NCBI GenBank assembly: GCA_021399435.1
Contig: JAJTUP010000031.1
Span: 496,001 to 560,000, forward strand
Direction: 5' to 3'
Source of the DNA: Diaporthe sp. PMI_573
Taxonomy: Eukaryota > Ascomycota > Sordariomycetes > Diaporthales > Diaporthaceae
DNA: 64,000 bases
Part shown: positions 1-10,585 of the stretch, piece after piece
Layout of the letters: every line of letters starts with the position of its first letter
How positions within the stretch are numbered: position 1 is the first letter of the stretch
Position numbers and translations under genes: made by a program
Notes under the pieces: generated by a model
What the model was told of the DNA's origin: nothing
Databases searched by the model: none
What the model saw: only the letters and a program-made list of their open reading frames with translations

Positions 1-1619
1 GCAATGTGACAGTATGTTTCGAGAGTCAGTCTCCAACATGATGGAGGTACGGGCTGCAGCTTGGTTTTAATATCAGTGTATTATTCATCTGCCACGGAGA
101 TGCAACTCCCAGCTGTCATCGTGCTACTCCAGTTGTTTACCATCGTTCCGCTGGCCGTGGGCGTGATCCAGTCAGTTGCTCCCACAATCCTTGGAATGAT
201 GCCACAGCTCGGACATCCGCTGAGTGCGATGGCCGAAGTACGAGCCTCGACGCTGACAGACGCGTTGGACATCTGGAGTAATAGAGTCATTGTGATTGGC
301 TGTCTGGCAATTTGTGTTTTCCAACGCGCGTGAGCGAAAAGCATGGGCGGCTTGAGCCGCAACAGCCGCATCCGGCCGGTTTTCGTAGCATTTGGTATTT
401 CCGCGGCGTGCAGATCATTCACCGAAAAATCTGCTTAGTCAGAATGACGTGCAACATCAGACCATCAACAACACCACCAAAACATACCTAACACTGAGAG
501 CATCCTGTTTCGTCACGTGAAGCCGATGAGGTGAAGTCTCACTCACTGTTCGATACACACCTTTTTCTGAAAACACAAAACCGCCGTTCCACGCTGTGAG
601 GACCTGTTGCTCTCTCAACACAACGTCTGAGCTCCAGTCCCAATGCTACTGTACGGCACCAGTGGCGTGTTTCCCTTTCCCATTTCATATCTGGATTGCT
701 ATTTCTCTTTAAGGTCAGAGTCACCTACCAAGTCCATTCAACTGGCACAGATCGTCAGGGGTATTGTACGATGCAGACATGAAATGTACTCACCGCTTCA
801 GCGCGTCCTTGACCGAGAACCTTGGTGACGATATGCCCCTGAGTTACTTATGCGGATGAGCGTCATGCATGTAAATATATGTGTGTTTGTATAGCGCACC
901 TTTCATCCAATATGTTACCATGTGCTCCAGCAAGTCACAAAAATCTGCTGCTTGGGCCATAATAGACCAGCTAGTTGTCAAACTTCGATGTTCGACGAGT
1001 CCGTTCGTCCGATGGGAATGTAAGTGACATACACTCTTACTTCACAAATCATTGATATTGGAGTATTTGAGCGTGTGATGTCAGATTGCATGTGGCCAGA
1101 TTAGTGGGTCGCTGTTCACAACGGTCCCCTCGCAACTAAGCTTGTAAGTTGTGGCATAATAGTACCTGCTACTACCTACCCCGTAAAGTGAAAGCTTGGC
1201 TAAGCGACATGCATGCTTTGGCAGTCGAAGTGGTTTCGATTTTAATCCATGTACATACACTTGTCATCGAGCTGTAGGCGGTCCCTTCATACATTGGCAA
1301 ACGCTCAAAGACTCTGGCAGTCTAATATCACTTGACTGGTGAAATTTTCATATTTACCGTTCCTGCACATTTGTTAAGACTCATGAATTGCACCATGAAT
1401 GCAGACGCTACTATTGAATTAGGCCGTGTCACATGACAACACACGGAAACTCAGTGTTCCAAGTTCTCGTAGCATATCTCGTATTACTCTCATTGTTGTC
1501 AAGTTATATTGGGTATCTAGACATTCGAATGCCGTGCCGATAGCCTGCGTCTCCCCGTCCATTCGCGACTGACTAGCCCTGACGCGCTCACTGCGTCTGT
1601 CATGCAATTACCACACCAT
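1..1619. other. Intergenic stretch without a supported gene
   Basis: A plus-strand frame is open from base 10 to 333 and reads hydrophobic (two possible membrane stretches), so it could be the last exon of a gene starting left of the window, but nothing recognisable is encoded. Between about 700 and 850 the minus strand carries splice-like signals (a GTGAGT at 795 and a GTAGGT near 734) bounding short open pieces, but I could not chain them into a model. Confidence 0.3.
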
Positions 1620-3450
1620 CTAGTGAGACCCGGCCTCTTCCATATGAGAAGGCGTAGACGCATCCTTCTCCCCGACAACAGCCTTCTCAGCCGTAACCTC
1701 CAACTCAGGGGTCAACCCAACATCTCTCCTAGCCTCAGCGAGCATCCGGGCGTCCTCTTCTCCAGAGTGGCTCTTAAACACACGGTCCATCTCCTCGAGC
1801 GTGGCGCCCTTGGTCTCCGGGATGAAGAACCAAACCCACACGATACCAATGGCAAGGAAGACAGCAAAGAAGATGTAAGTGCCCCACTTCCAACCCTCGA
1901 GCATAGGAGGCGTGAAGAATGCAACAGCAAAGTTGTTAACCCAGTTAGACGACGCGCCAAACGAGGCACCCTTGGCACGGATCGACAGCGGGAAAATCTC
2001 AGACACGAGCGTCCAGCTGACAGGGCCCCAAGTAAAGCCAAAGGCAAAGATATAAACCCAGATAAAGGCCACGGCGACCCAGCCCGCGTCGGCGTGGTGC
2101 GTCCAGTCGTCCGAGAACTGGCTGACGATGATGCCCGCGATCACCATCGACACTAACATGAGCGCCGAGCCGAAGATAAGCAGCGGCTTGCGGCCGACCC
2201 TGTCGATGAGCAGCATGGCGGGGATGGTCGAGACCATGAAGACGACGCCCGTGACGCCCGTTGCGAGGAGCGCTTGGGTGGTGCTCGACATGCCCAGGCT
2301 CAGGAAGACGTTCGAGGCGTAGTAGATGATGGCGTCGATTCCGCTCCACTATATAACACAAGCGCGTTAGACACACGGACCTGCAGCCCTGGTGGCGTGG
2401 CGGGACATCGGGTGGGGGATGCTTACCTGCTGGAAGAACATGACCAGCCATGCCGTCGCGACACGCTTGGAGTTATCCCATGACCTGACAATATTGTAGT
2501 ACTCGGCCAGCTGGCGCGTCCACACGCTCTTCTTCTCCTTGGCGGCAAGCGTGGGGAACGACTTGGCAAAGTGCCTCTCCTCGAACAGGCACTCGGCCTT
2601 GATCTCCCTGTACTCGACCTGGATGAGCTCGTTGTCGGCGGGCAGGCTGCGCAGGTACGCCAACGTCGCGATGGCCTCGTCGTCGCGGTCCTGCTTGATC
2701 AGCCACCGGGGAGAGAACGGCAGCCACCAGATCCCCAGCGCGAGGCAGATGGCCGGTATGCCCTGGATTATGGTCGGCAGCTGCCAGGCCATGTTGGTCT
2801 GCGTGTCGCCCTGGCCGCCGATGTTGTTGCTCGCGTAGCCGATCCAGAAGCTTAGCATGATGCCGAAGATGGTGGCGAACTGGTAGAATGACACCAGGAA
2901 TCCACGTAGCTCGGGGGAAGACAGCTCGGCGTTATACAGGGGTCTATATCGTCATTAGCACCCGCCAACTCCTGTCAAAATCCGCACAAAGGCTGGCATC
3001 TACTCACCCAACACCACTAAAAGTTCCAACACCAATACCAGTAAAGAACCTCCCAGCATACAGCATCGCAGGGTTGTGGTACGAAGCGCCGCAGTACAGA
3101 TAACTCCCGAGGATAACCCACAAGCAGGCCATGAACATGGTATACTTGCGCGAGAACACCTCACCAAGCACGCCGGCCGATACGGACCCGATGATACCGC
3201 CGACCTGGAGGATGGACGTCAGCCAGCCCGTGGAGCTCGAGGACTCGACCACGGACGGGAAGTTGTCCTTGAAGCGGTGCATGACGAGCGACTGGCCCAG
3301 GACGCCCTGCTGGTATCCATACTCGAAGCCGCCGAACGAGGCGAACAGCGCGATCACCACGATCTTGGGGTTGCTGAACACGGTGTGCCACCGGTTCTTG
3401 TATGCGAGCTTGGTGCGGGCGTCGGCCGACGACGCGGCGGTTGGATCCAT
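1620..3450 (-). CDS. MFS sugar transporter (SP family), 562 aa
   Basis: Plasma-membrane proton-coupled hexose/sugar uptake carrier of the major facilitator superfamily, sugar porter family. Three exons: 3450-3008, 2943-2427 and 2348-1620, joined by two introns with GTGAGT and GTAAGC donors; frame is continuous and the spliced length of 562 residues is usual for the family. Family marks are visible: a GFEYGYQQGVLGQ first helix, LSSPELRGFLVSFYQ after helix 4, FSPRWLI (the PESPR-type loop) before the central loop, FFQQWSGIDAIIYY in helix 7, DRVGRKPLL between helices 8 and 9, and the closing PETKG motif. The tail after PETKG is hydrophilic and cytoplasmic. The ATG at 3450 is the first in frame and is directly followed by a short polar N-terminus. 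The substrate cannot be read from sequence; hexose, pentose or quinate are all possible. Confidence 0.93.
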
Positions 3451-4292
3451 GGTGTCTTATTTTTTGCTGCTGCTGCTGCGGGTCAACAGAGGGATGGTCT
3501 GGAGTCGAGCGGCCGCGGTGCTCGCCGTCTTTTATGACGGTTTACATAAAAACCGACGGGGTCGCAACTACATGTTGAATTTTCTCGCCCTGGATTATCT
3601 CGGGATGCCCCTTGCTCTTATTCTCGATCCTTTCGGCGTATCTGGATAATCTCCGGCGTAACAATCGTCAGGTGATGTGCATATGCCGCAGTGCTCCCCC
3701 TCACCCATTCGGGCCTGTTCTGCACGAGTTGCCTGGGGTATTGCTACGATGCTTGATATACCCCGGGCACACGCAGCCAACCAAACAACCCGGTGCAGTC
3801 CGCATCTGGGGTAGTTCCTCCCCAGACCCACCCAAATCCGGGGGGTCAGACAAATACGCCCACTCGCTGCTCCGCTGTGAGGAGTCCTCAATTGATCCAC
3901 TATGTTGGGGTTCTGACACATATTGGCCGACTTGCCAAGCGTTCGCGGTAAAGTAAACCGGAAACGCAAACCTGGCAATGTTAGGCGGGCGCCGCAGTAG
4001 CAGCGTGCGGCAGACTAGGCAGAATCGATACGGATCGTTACATCGCGGGCGGCAAATAAAAGTCAAGTCGTGCCTGGTAGACCGACGCTTGTCCTTGCTC
4101 TGCGGCCATTCTAATTCTCCAACGGCCGACAATGTTGAATTAAATCTGAAGTCTTGATCGAGTTTTATGTGTTCGCGCCGCTGCAAACCCTTGGAAGTCA
4201 ACACACAAGAAAACCCATCTGAAGCAAATAAGCGAGCAGAGTGTTGTTACCCCACAGCAAGTCCAGACCTCGCCCATGAAACGTAATCATCC
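3451..4292. other. Promoter region of the sugar transporter and 3' flank of the trehalose phosphorylase gene
   Basis: No gene is supported here. Several open frames exist but none has family resemblance or splice support. The stretch should hold the promoter of the minus-strand transporter and the 3' UTR of the gene on the right. Confidence 0.5.
3806..3825. promoter_or_regulatory. Inverted pair of CreA/CRE1-type sites
   Basis: CTGGGG (3806-3811) and its reverse complement CCCCAG (3820-3825) face each other eight bases apart, about 360 bases upstream of the sugar transporter start. SYGGRG is the known binding consensus of the carbon catabolite repressor CreA/CRE1, and paired sites are the functional arrangement in several fungal promoters. 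Six-base sites are common by chance, so this is a suggestion of glucose repression only. Confidence 0.35.
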
Positions 4293-6473
4293 TTACTCCT
4301 TCCTCGCCGTAAACTCCCGAGGCAGACGATTCTCGCCCGGCTTGTAAGGGTAGCCGGCCTCTTCCCGAGCCATGTCGTTCACCCATTTCTCGTTTCCATC
4401 CAGGCCCCCCTTCCCACCGCCCTTCCTGACGCCGACCTCGGCCCACTTGGCCGCCAGGTAGAACCACGAAAGCGCGTTGCCAACCGTGCCAACCTCGTCC
4501 GACACGCCGGTCCGTGCCTCATAGCTCATCTTCTTGTGCAGCTCGTCGTCCGTGAACAGGTCGACCAGGTGCTTGGCCACGGCGGCCCAGTCTCCCGGTT
4601 CGACCAGGAACCCGTTGACGTTGGGCTTCACCTGTAGCGGTATGCCGCCGGTTTTGGTGACGATCACGGGACGTCCCGCGTGCAACGCCTCCGAGACCTT
4701 GACCTCGAACCCTTCACGCGTTGAGAGCTGCAGGATCACGTGTGCATTGGCGATGATGGTGTTTAGTAACTGGTCGTTCGGATCCAGGCGCATAACACTG
4801 ATGTCGCCGACCAGATGGGGGTATGTCCGCTCGATCTGGATCATCGTCTGGTCGTAGATGATACTTCCGTCGGGATCATCTACGGATCCATTGCCGCAGA
4901 CCACGAGCTGTGGGGTGTCGGTGATTCCGCGTTGGTCCAGAAGACGACGGAACTCGGCATACGAATCGATCACGGTGGGGATCCCCTTGGCAGGGTCGAA
5001 CCTTGCTACCTGTGCGATGTACTTCCGAGCAGGATAGTGGAGTTCCGTCATGCGTTGTGCATGACAAGCATTGTTGTAGATATGGCCATAGTAACCAGCG
5101 TCCCACTGGTTGAGCGGCTTGTTGAGGCCATCAAGCCAGTCGGTAGTGGCCGGAAGGTATGTGACTTTCTCCTTCGGGACATTGTGAGGAACGAAGGATG
5201 GGATTGGGTGGCTGATGAACATGTCCGCATGCTTAATGTTTGCCCAGAGAAAATCCCACGTGTCGGCTTGCGGGCTGCCCTCCTTGGCGACGAGATCCGT
5301 TCTTATCTGGATGTGAGATCTGTACAAGACAGGGCGGTCCGGGGTCCGCTTCTTGATCAGGGGAATCAGTCCAGGCATCTGTGGGTCATCGATCATAACG
5401 ACATCAGCTCCGCCCTCGTCCGGGCTGCAGAGGGGGCCGCCGTCCGAGAACCAATAGCGTTCAGCATTGTCTGTGATCCAGTCGATGATACTGGCCTTCT
5501 CCTCGTCCGAGATACGTTGATCTGGGTGACTGACGCCTTGAAGAATGTTGTGCATGTTCTTGGTGATGCGGAAGACTCCAGGTCGAGGTTTCGGCACGTA
5601 CCAGGTCAGATCAACACCCATGAGGCGAGCGAAGCGGACGAGCGCATGACGCATCAAGGCGACACCACCCCCCTGCGGCGTGCTACTGAAGAAGGCAACC
5701 TTGGTCTTCTTAAGGCGAAGTTGGTCGGTGTACTTGATCATAGAAGCCCAGGTGGGTGGAGTGCATGTGTCCTTGTGGTTCTGGACCGTGGTGAGGTGCG
5801 CACGAAACGCGGCATCAGTCTGGACAACGCCACGGAATCCGACCTGGAGAAGTGGTACTAGAGATGGTCCGAAGTGCCTGGCAAGTGTCAGAGAAGAAAC
5901 TCGGTTGACCTGTGCGATGTGATAAAGTGCGCAGTTCTTTCGAGGAAGCGGGGCAGGGATACGGTTAACCTACATGATGCACTTTCGGGCCATGCTGTCT
6001 GCCTGCTCATCCACGCGCTTGACGTCCCAGAAACTCTTTTCCTTGTGTTCCTCATCCGGCCGTACCACGATGGGGACGATGTCGATCTCCAGCCAGAGGC
6101 GGGAGCAGAGAGAAGGGCTCATATACTTGACGGTGGCGGGCAGTCCGGCGCCTATGAACTTGGCGAAGTTCTCGTGCTCGTAGGCCTGCAATGCAGAGAT
6201 GACATAGTCGGCGATGGCGTCGTTGCCGGCCTTCATAGAGTCATCGAGAACAATGTGCTTGACGGAGAAGTCGATGAGGTAGACGGTGTCATGAATTGCA
6301 AGGGCAACAGCTGCAGTGTGGTCGTCTGCGAACACGGCAGAAATTCCGACGTAGAGGGTGGTAAGATTTGCTTTGAAGTGGCCTTCCGTGTCGAGGATTT
6401 GGCTCATCTGCCTCTGACGATGCGTTGAGGCGCCCGTCGAGAAGCGGCGGGTTGGAGCATCGGCTGAAGTCAT
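4293..6473 (-). CDS. ccg-9: Trehalose phosphorylase / clock-controlled gene 9 (CCG-9) type GT4 enzyme, 694 aa
   Basis: Cytosolic retaining trehalose phosphorylase (trehalose synthase) of glycosyltransferase family 4; it interconverts trehalose plus phosphate with glucose and glucose-1-phosphate. Two exons, 6473-5974 and 5877-4293; the intron starts GTAGGT, ends CAG, and restores the ATG codon of CIMHFGPSL across the junction. The N-terminal ~180 residues are the fungal-specific part; the GT4 core follows, with FFSSTPQGGGVALMRHAL near the donor fold, YIAQVARFDPAKG, VVCGNGSVDDPDG, and the E-x7-E signature in STREGFEVKVSEALHAGRP followed by TGGIPLQV. Length and motif order match Neurospora CCG-9. 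The start at 6473 is chosen because the frame upstream begins with no ATG. In Neurospora the orthologue is clock-controlled and affects conidiation; that role is inferred here by homology. Confidence 0.95.
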
Positions 6474-8438
6474 GTTGTTGGTAGCTTGCGGGCGTGCACT
6501 TTCAGGGAGAATTTTAGGACTCAAAGGGGAGAGTGTGGCGTGCCGTTGGCAGAGATTTTTATTAGACGGTAGAAAAGGGGCAACAGGTGAAATTGAAGAG
6601 TGTGCGACTATCTGCCTGACCTGGGCGATGTAGGAAGTAATCTGGAAACAGGATCATGGTAGGGAGGCAGTGATGGCCTGTATATATCATCGAGACCAAG
6701 CCTGAGGCCTGCGGGCTGGGAAAAGGTTGGCCACCGAGTTCGGTAGGATGTTCAGCTTGCAGGTGCAGGTGCAGGGTCCTTGGTCTCAAGCTCGGCAAGA
6801 CGACGGTGAGGTGAGATCAGATACGTAGAGGTATGCCGTCACTCATCCAGTCTGCAGTTGCGTTCGATGCATTCGTTCCCGAGTGGCAGCGGCAGCTGCA
6901 GCTACAGTACAGCACCTGCAGGCTGGACGCCATGTGGCGCTGGCAGCTGCCCGATAGGCCCGTTTCGTTCCGTTTCGCAGGGCTGTGTCCCCCGGCCGCC
7001 ATGGAAACGGTGAGGAGCAGCCGTGGGTTGTTTGTGAGACATCAGGTGACCGACATCTGGGCGGACAAGTCCATCTCCCTGTGGCATGCTTAGAAACATC
7101 TAGTCTACAAGTCCTACCTGCGTGGCCCCAAGGAGCTCATCGACGACTGGCTCTGGCTTGACGTACAGCCATGCTTGGCAGGCACTCATGGCCACACTGC
7201 CGTGCTGATGGGACCCGACATTCGACTCGGGAGGCAAAAAAAGACGAGATTAAGGTCGTGTCTGTGATGAGCCCGCAGTAACAGAGCGGTGTGACATCCG
7301 CCGGCACGAGGTTGCACAAGGCCGTGCAAAGTCTCGCGGCTGCGTCTGTGTGCTACCGCCAAACGGGATCTCGACATGGCCTGGCCACTTGAGGGCGCAG
7401 GAGCTGTCGATGCCCGTCTTTTCTTGCCCTTCTCTTCCTTTTCATGTTGACTACCGGCCCATCACTCGCTGACGCTGCTTACACAGCAGGCTATTCTGGC
7501 GCCGCAGCGCAGACAGGATCGTGAGATCGAACCACCGTAGCCACACACGGGATCAGCATTCGTGGTGAGCAAAGGATCGGGGCACTGAGCATGTCGCGGG
7601 TTGAACAAGAACAAAAAGACACACAGACTGAGTGGCAATCACCCAGCAGCCAACTTTCTTACTCTGAGCTGACACCATCATGTTCAAAGCTGCGCCTCAA
7701 GTGCATCGCTCCGTTCTGATACAGTACTCAATACGGTGACTTACCACATGGACGTGGCGTGACGTGGGCCTTAGCTCATTTGACAGGTGGAGCCCATTTT
7801 CCGGGGATGGGATGGAAAGGTCTAGCAGTCTGATTAAGTAAGGCACGGTTCAGGGTGAAAGACAGGGGGACGTCAAGAGTAGGGTTAGGGTCTTGAGCAG
7901 CTAGACCACAAGAAGGTCCCTGCCGTAGTTTGGAAACGGCCTCTTCACTAATTGAATGAAATGCTTTGGTCTATGAGCCAGTGAATTAACTGATACTCAT
8001 AATCGTTAGCGTTTAGCTAAGAAACCACAGTATGCATGTACAGCCAGCTGCTCCTTTGCCCTTGGGATAAGTTGGATGCCCAGTACCTATCCAATTCTAT
8101 TGTCACATGTCTCACAATCATGTATCCATTCACTCGTTCTGCTGGTTTTACATTGGTGAACGGTCCAGCCCAACCAGACTCATATGGGACAGAACAGTCT
8201 TCACAGTAGCTATGACCACCTGTATTGTGACTAAACGAGAAAGTGAAGAAGCGTGGACAACGGCGGGATTAGCAGAGACAAGCCAGGCACTACCAACCGT
8301 TAGTATTCTCTGGCGTTTTCTTTCTGGCATGTGTGGTTGAACTCTCCAATATAAATGTATAAAATGGACCTGCATTTCGCCCAAGTGTTTCTTAATGGTA
8401 TCCTACTTATTCTTAGTCACACAAAACGGCTATCAAAC
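6474..8438. other. Long intergenic stretch
   Basis: About 2 kb without a supported gene. It should hold the promoter of the trehalose phosphorylase gene at its left edge and that of the 2EXR gene at its right edge. A single telomere-like AGGGTTAGGG lies at 7881-7890. Open frames here are short and in conflicting phases. Confidence 0.5.
8351..8365 (+). promoter_or_regulatory. TATA-like element upstream of the 2EXR gene
   Basis: TATAAATGTATAAAA lies about 75-90 bases before the ATG at 8439. It argues that the in-frame ATGs at 8355 and 8364, which sit inside or on this element, are not the real start. Confidence 0.4.
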
Positions 8439-9356
8439 ATGTCGACAACACGGCTCCCGATTCAACCCACATCACCCGGGTCTCTTTTCAGACTCCCGGC
8501 TGAGCTACGTGCTGATATCTGGGAGTTGGTCATCTTCAGCCTTGCCCCACGGGTCTGTTCACTGGCACAGTGCAAGCACGGTATGAGAACTCACCCAAAT
8601 CTGAATATTTCGGGGCCTGGGTCGGACGGGCTTTTTGTTTACGACTACCCCGTATCACGATACATCTGCCGCGAGTCTCGTCAAGAGGCAATCTATCACA
8701 CCGCTGCCCTCGGCTGGCAAGTCCCTGGCCGGGAACACCCCAAACGACCATACCAACCTGATCTTGACGTGCTTTACCTGGGGTCATATGGAGCAAATGA
8801 GTTTTTTGAATTCCTATGCGAACCGAGAATGCTCCTCAACCAGACCAATCCCGACAGGCCCATCCCAGTTGCCGCGGTGCAGGCGCGAAAGGCACGACAC
8901 GTCGCAATAGAGTATGCAGGGAATCGTGGTGGTAAAATCAAGATTGAAAAGCTACTTCAGGGCTGCCCACGAATTGACAAAGTCTCCATGATCATTGGAA
9001 ACGTGGGCATGGAAGATACCATGGACGTGATGACTCACAGCTTCTTTCCATGCAATGAGCTTCCCGAACGCCCATGCAAACTCAGCCGGGTTCCAAGCCT
9101 TGAGCCCATCACGGTAGATGTTTCCGAGGCAAGCATTTTAGCCTACACACGACGATATTTGATGAAAAGGGTCTACTCTAAAGTCGAGAGAGCCAGTGTC
9201 GAGTTTGCAACGAAGGCAGATGCGGCCGCCCGCCTTCTTCGCTGCCAGAGCTTACCGCAGCCACAGCCCGCCATGCTTCTCCAGCATATCAGCTGGGGAA
9301 CCACTGAAGAGAGTGAAAAGTGGGAGGAAGTTCCAGGACTGCACAGTGGCATTTGA
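8439..9356 (+). CDS. 2EXR-domain protein, 305 aa
   Basis: Single-exon gene of the fungal 2EXR family, proteins of unknown function that are often expanded in ascomycete genomes. The domain is seen as LFRLPAELRADIWELVI at about residues 17-33, PRVCSL just after, and YICRESRQEAIYH at about 76-88, the usual spacing between the conserved LPxELRxxIW motif and CRESR. The remaining ~200 residues are mixed alpha/beta and not recognisable; the C-terminus contains TWGTTEES-like acidic sequence. The start at 8439 (AACATGTCG, adenine at -3) is preferred over 8355 because the upstream ATG overlaps a TATA-like element. It lies alone between long non-coding stretches, upstream of the NACHT gene and on the same strand. 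Confidence 0.8.
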   Translation: MSTTRLPIQPTSPGSLFRLPAELRADIWELVIFSLAPRVCSLAQCKHGMRTHPNLNISGPGSDGLFVYDYPVSRYICRESRQEAIYHTAALGWQVPGREHPKRPYQPDLDVLYLGSYGANEFFEFLCEPRMLLNQTNPDRPIPVAAVQARKARHVAIEYAGNRGGKIKIEKLLQGCPRIDKVSMIIGNVGMEDTMDVMTHSFFPCNELPERPCKLSRVPSLEPITVDVSEASILAYTRRYLMKRVYSKVERASVEFATKADAAARLLRCQSLPQPQPAMLLQHISWGTTEESEKWEEVPGLHSGI

Positions 9357-10585
9357 ACTAGGGTGGCCCGGCTGTGGGTCTCGGTTCCTAGATGCGCGCG
9401 GAAGGAGTCAGTCTTGGCCTGCTGCATAAATTACTCGCGTTTGACATTTCAAGACTTTGGAACATTGAATAACAACTAAGCACAATTTTGACTACTGCGA
9501 GACATCACATGTGCAATGATACTGCAATCCCAATACTCTCTTCATGTAGGCCTTACAACCACATTGTCGTGAGAACTAGAGCGAAGAGAATTCCATCTTT
9601 TCTTCTAACAACTCATAGAACTTTGGTCAAATGCACGATCTGGAGCATTATGTTGTTATTCCCAACACTCATACAAAATTGGAGATGTACTCACTCATTG
9701 GTTTCTTTTCTCTGCCAGTTCGTGCTTTTTTCGGAGATCGTACTTAGTCGGAATCCTGAGTGTCGATTGGATTACCGCGTAGTGAATAGTCTAAGCTCTG
9801 AGTAAGGAATGTAGGAGAAGGGCAGAGGTGTGGGAGGAGAGGAGAGGTATAGGCGGAGAGGAGAGGTATGGGAGAGAACAGGCGTAGAAGCGGGCATATA
9901 CGCAAAGTTTTGGGTGGAACGAGGCGGGAGCGAAATTTCCATAAGACAAATAGCTTGCGGACCTCAAAAGTCTTTCCACCTGGTATCAAAATTACAACCA
10001 ATGTTGACAGAAGACCTTTCAGCATGCTGGATTTTGGAAATCATTTTGAGCGATGGATTATTTCCATTGCTGCTGCATGACGATGAGCGAATATGCTGTC
10101 TCTCCTTGGCTATTGCTTTGGAGAACTCCAGATTCAAACCCCCCATGTTCAGGAAAAGGAATTTGGTGTGAGTGGGCAGGCTGCCGTGTGGTCCCGCCAG
10201 TCTGCCGCTCTGGACTGTCTCCTACAGGCTGCAGCGAAATGCAGCTGCGCCACCTATAAAAAGTAGTCCGCCATGCTGTGCAACCGCGGAGGCAGATCCT
10301 ACAGTTTCACGAAACAAAGGCACGGCCTGGAAGTGGCACTGCCCGGAATACCAATGAGGCGCGGTCAGCATCCAACCCCCCCCCCCTCCCACGTCAGCCA
10401 CCGGGGGCTTTTCAGCTCACTGAATATAGGAAAGGACCAGAACCCATTTTCCCAAAACAAAACCTGATCACTCTCAATCACTCTCGCACTTGGTCACGCC
10501 ACACGTCGCCCTTGATTCTGTGTTTCCCCCTAGTCCATCATAAACGTTATTGACTAGTTTGACGGAGTCTGTCTATTCATTCGAA
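9357..10585. other. Intergenic stretch upstream of the NACHT gene
   Basis: No supported gene. It holds a purine-rich patch with two near-identical 15-base units 19 bases apart (9836-9850 and 9855-9869, core GGAGAGGAGAGGTAT), a TATA-like CTATAAAAAG at about 10254-10263, and a run of cytosines near 10376-10386. Confidence 0.45.

Noticed and set aside
10..333. Open plus-strand frame with hydrophobic segments at the left edge
   Set aside because: No ATG, no splice-supported continuation and no resemblance to a family; could be a truncated last exon but cannot be supported.
539..850. Splice-like donors GTGAGT and GTAGGT with short protein-like pieces on the minus strand
   Set aside because: The middle exon would be only 13 bases and no start or upstream exon could be found.
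3701..4204. 167-codon minus-strand frame between the transporter and the trehalose phosphorylase gene
   Set aside because: Composition is not protein-like and there is no motif; likely chance in GC-rich promoter DNA.
4815..5861. 348-codon frame antisense to the trehalose phosphorylase
   Set aside because: Shadow of the real gene on the other strand, which has complete family motifs.
7881..7890. Telomere-like AGGGTTAGGG
   Set aside because: Under two units; expected by chance and no subtelomeric features nearby.
10116..10146. Possible tRNA T-arm (AGATTCAAACCCCCC)
   Set aside because: No matching acceptor stem, D-arm or anticodon arm could be folded upstream.
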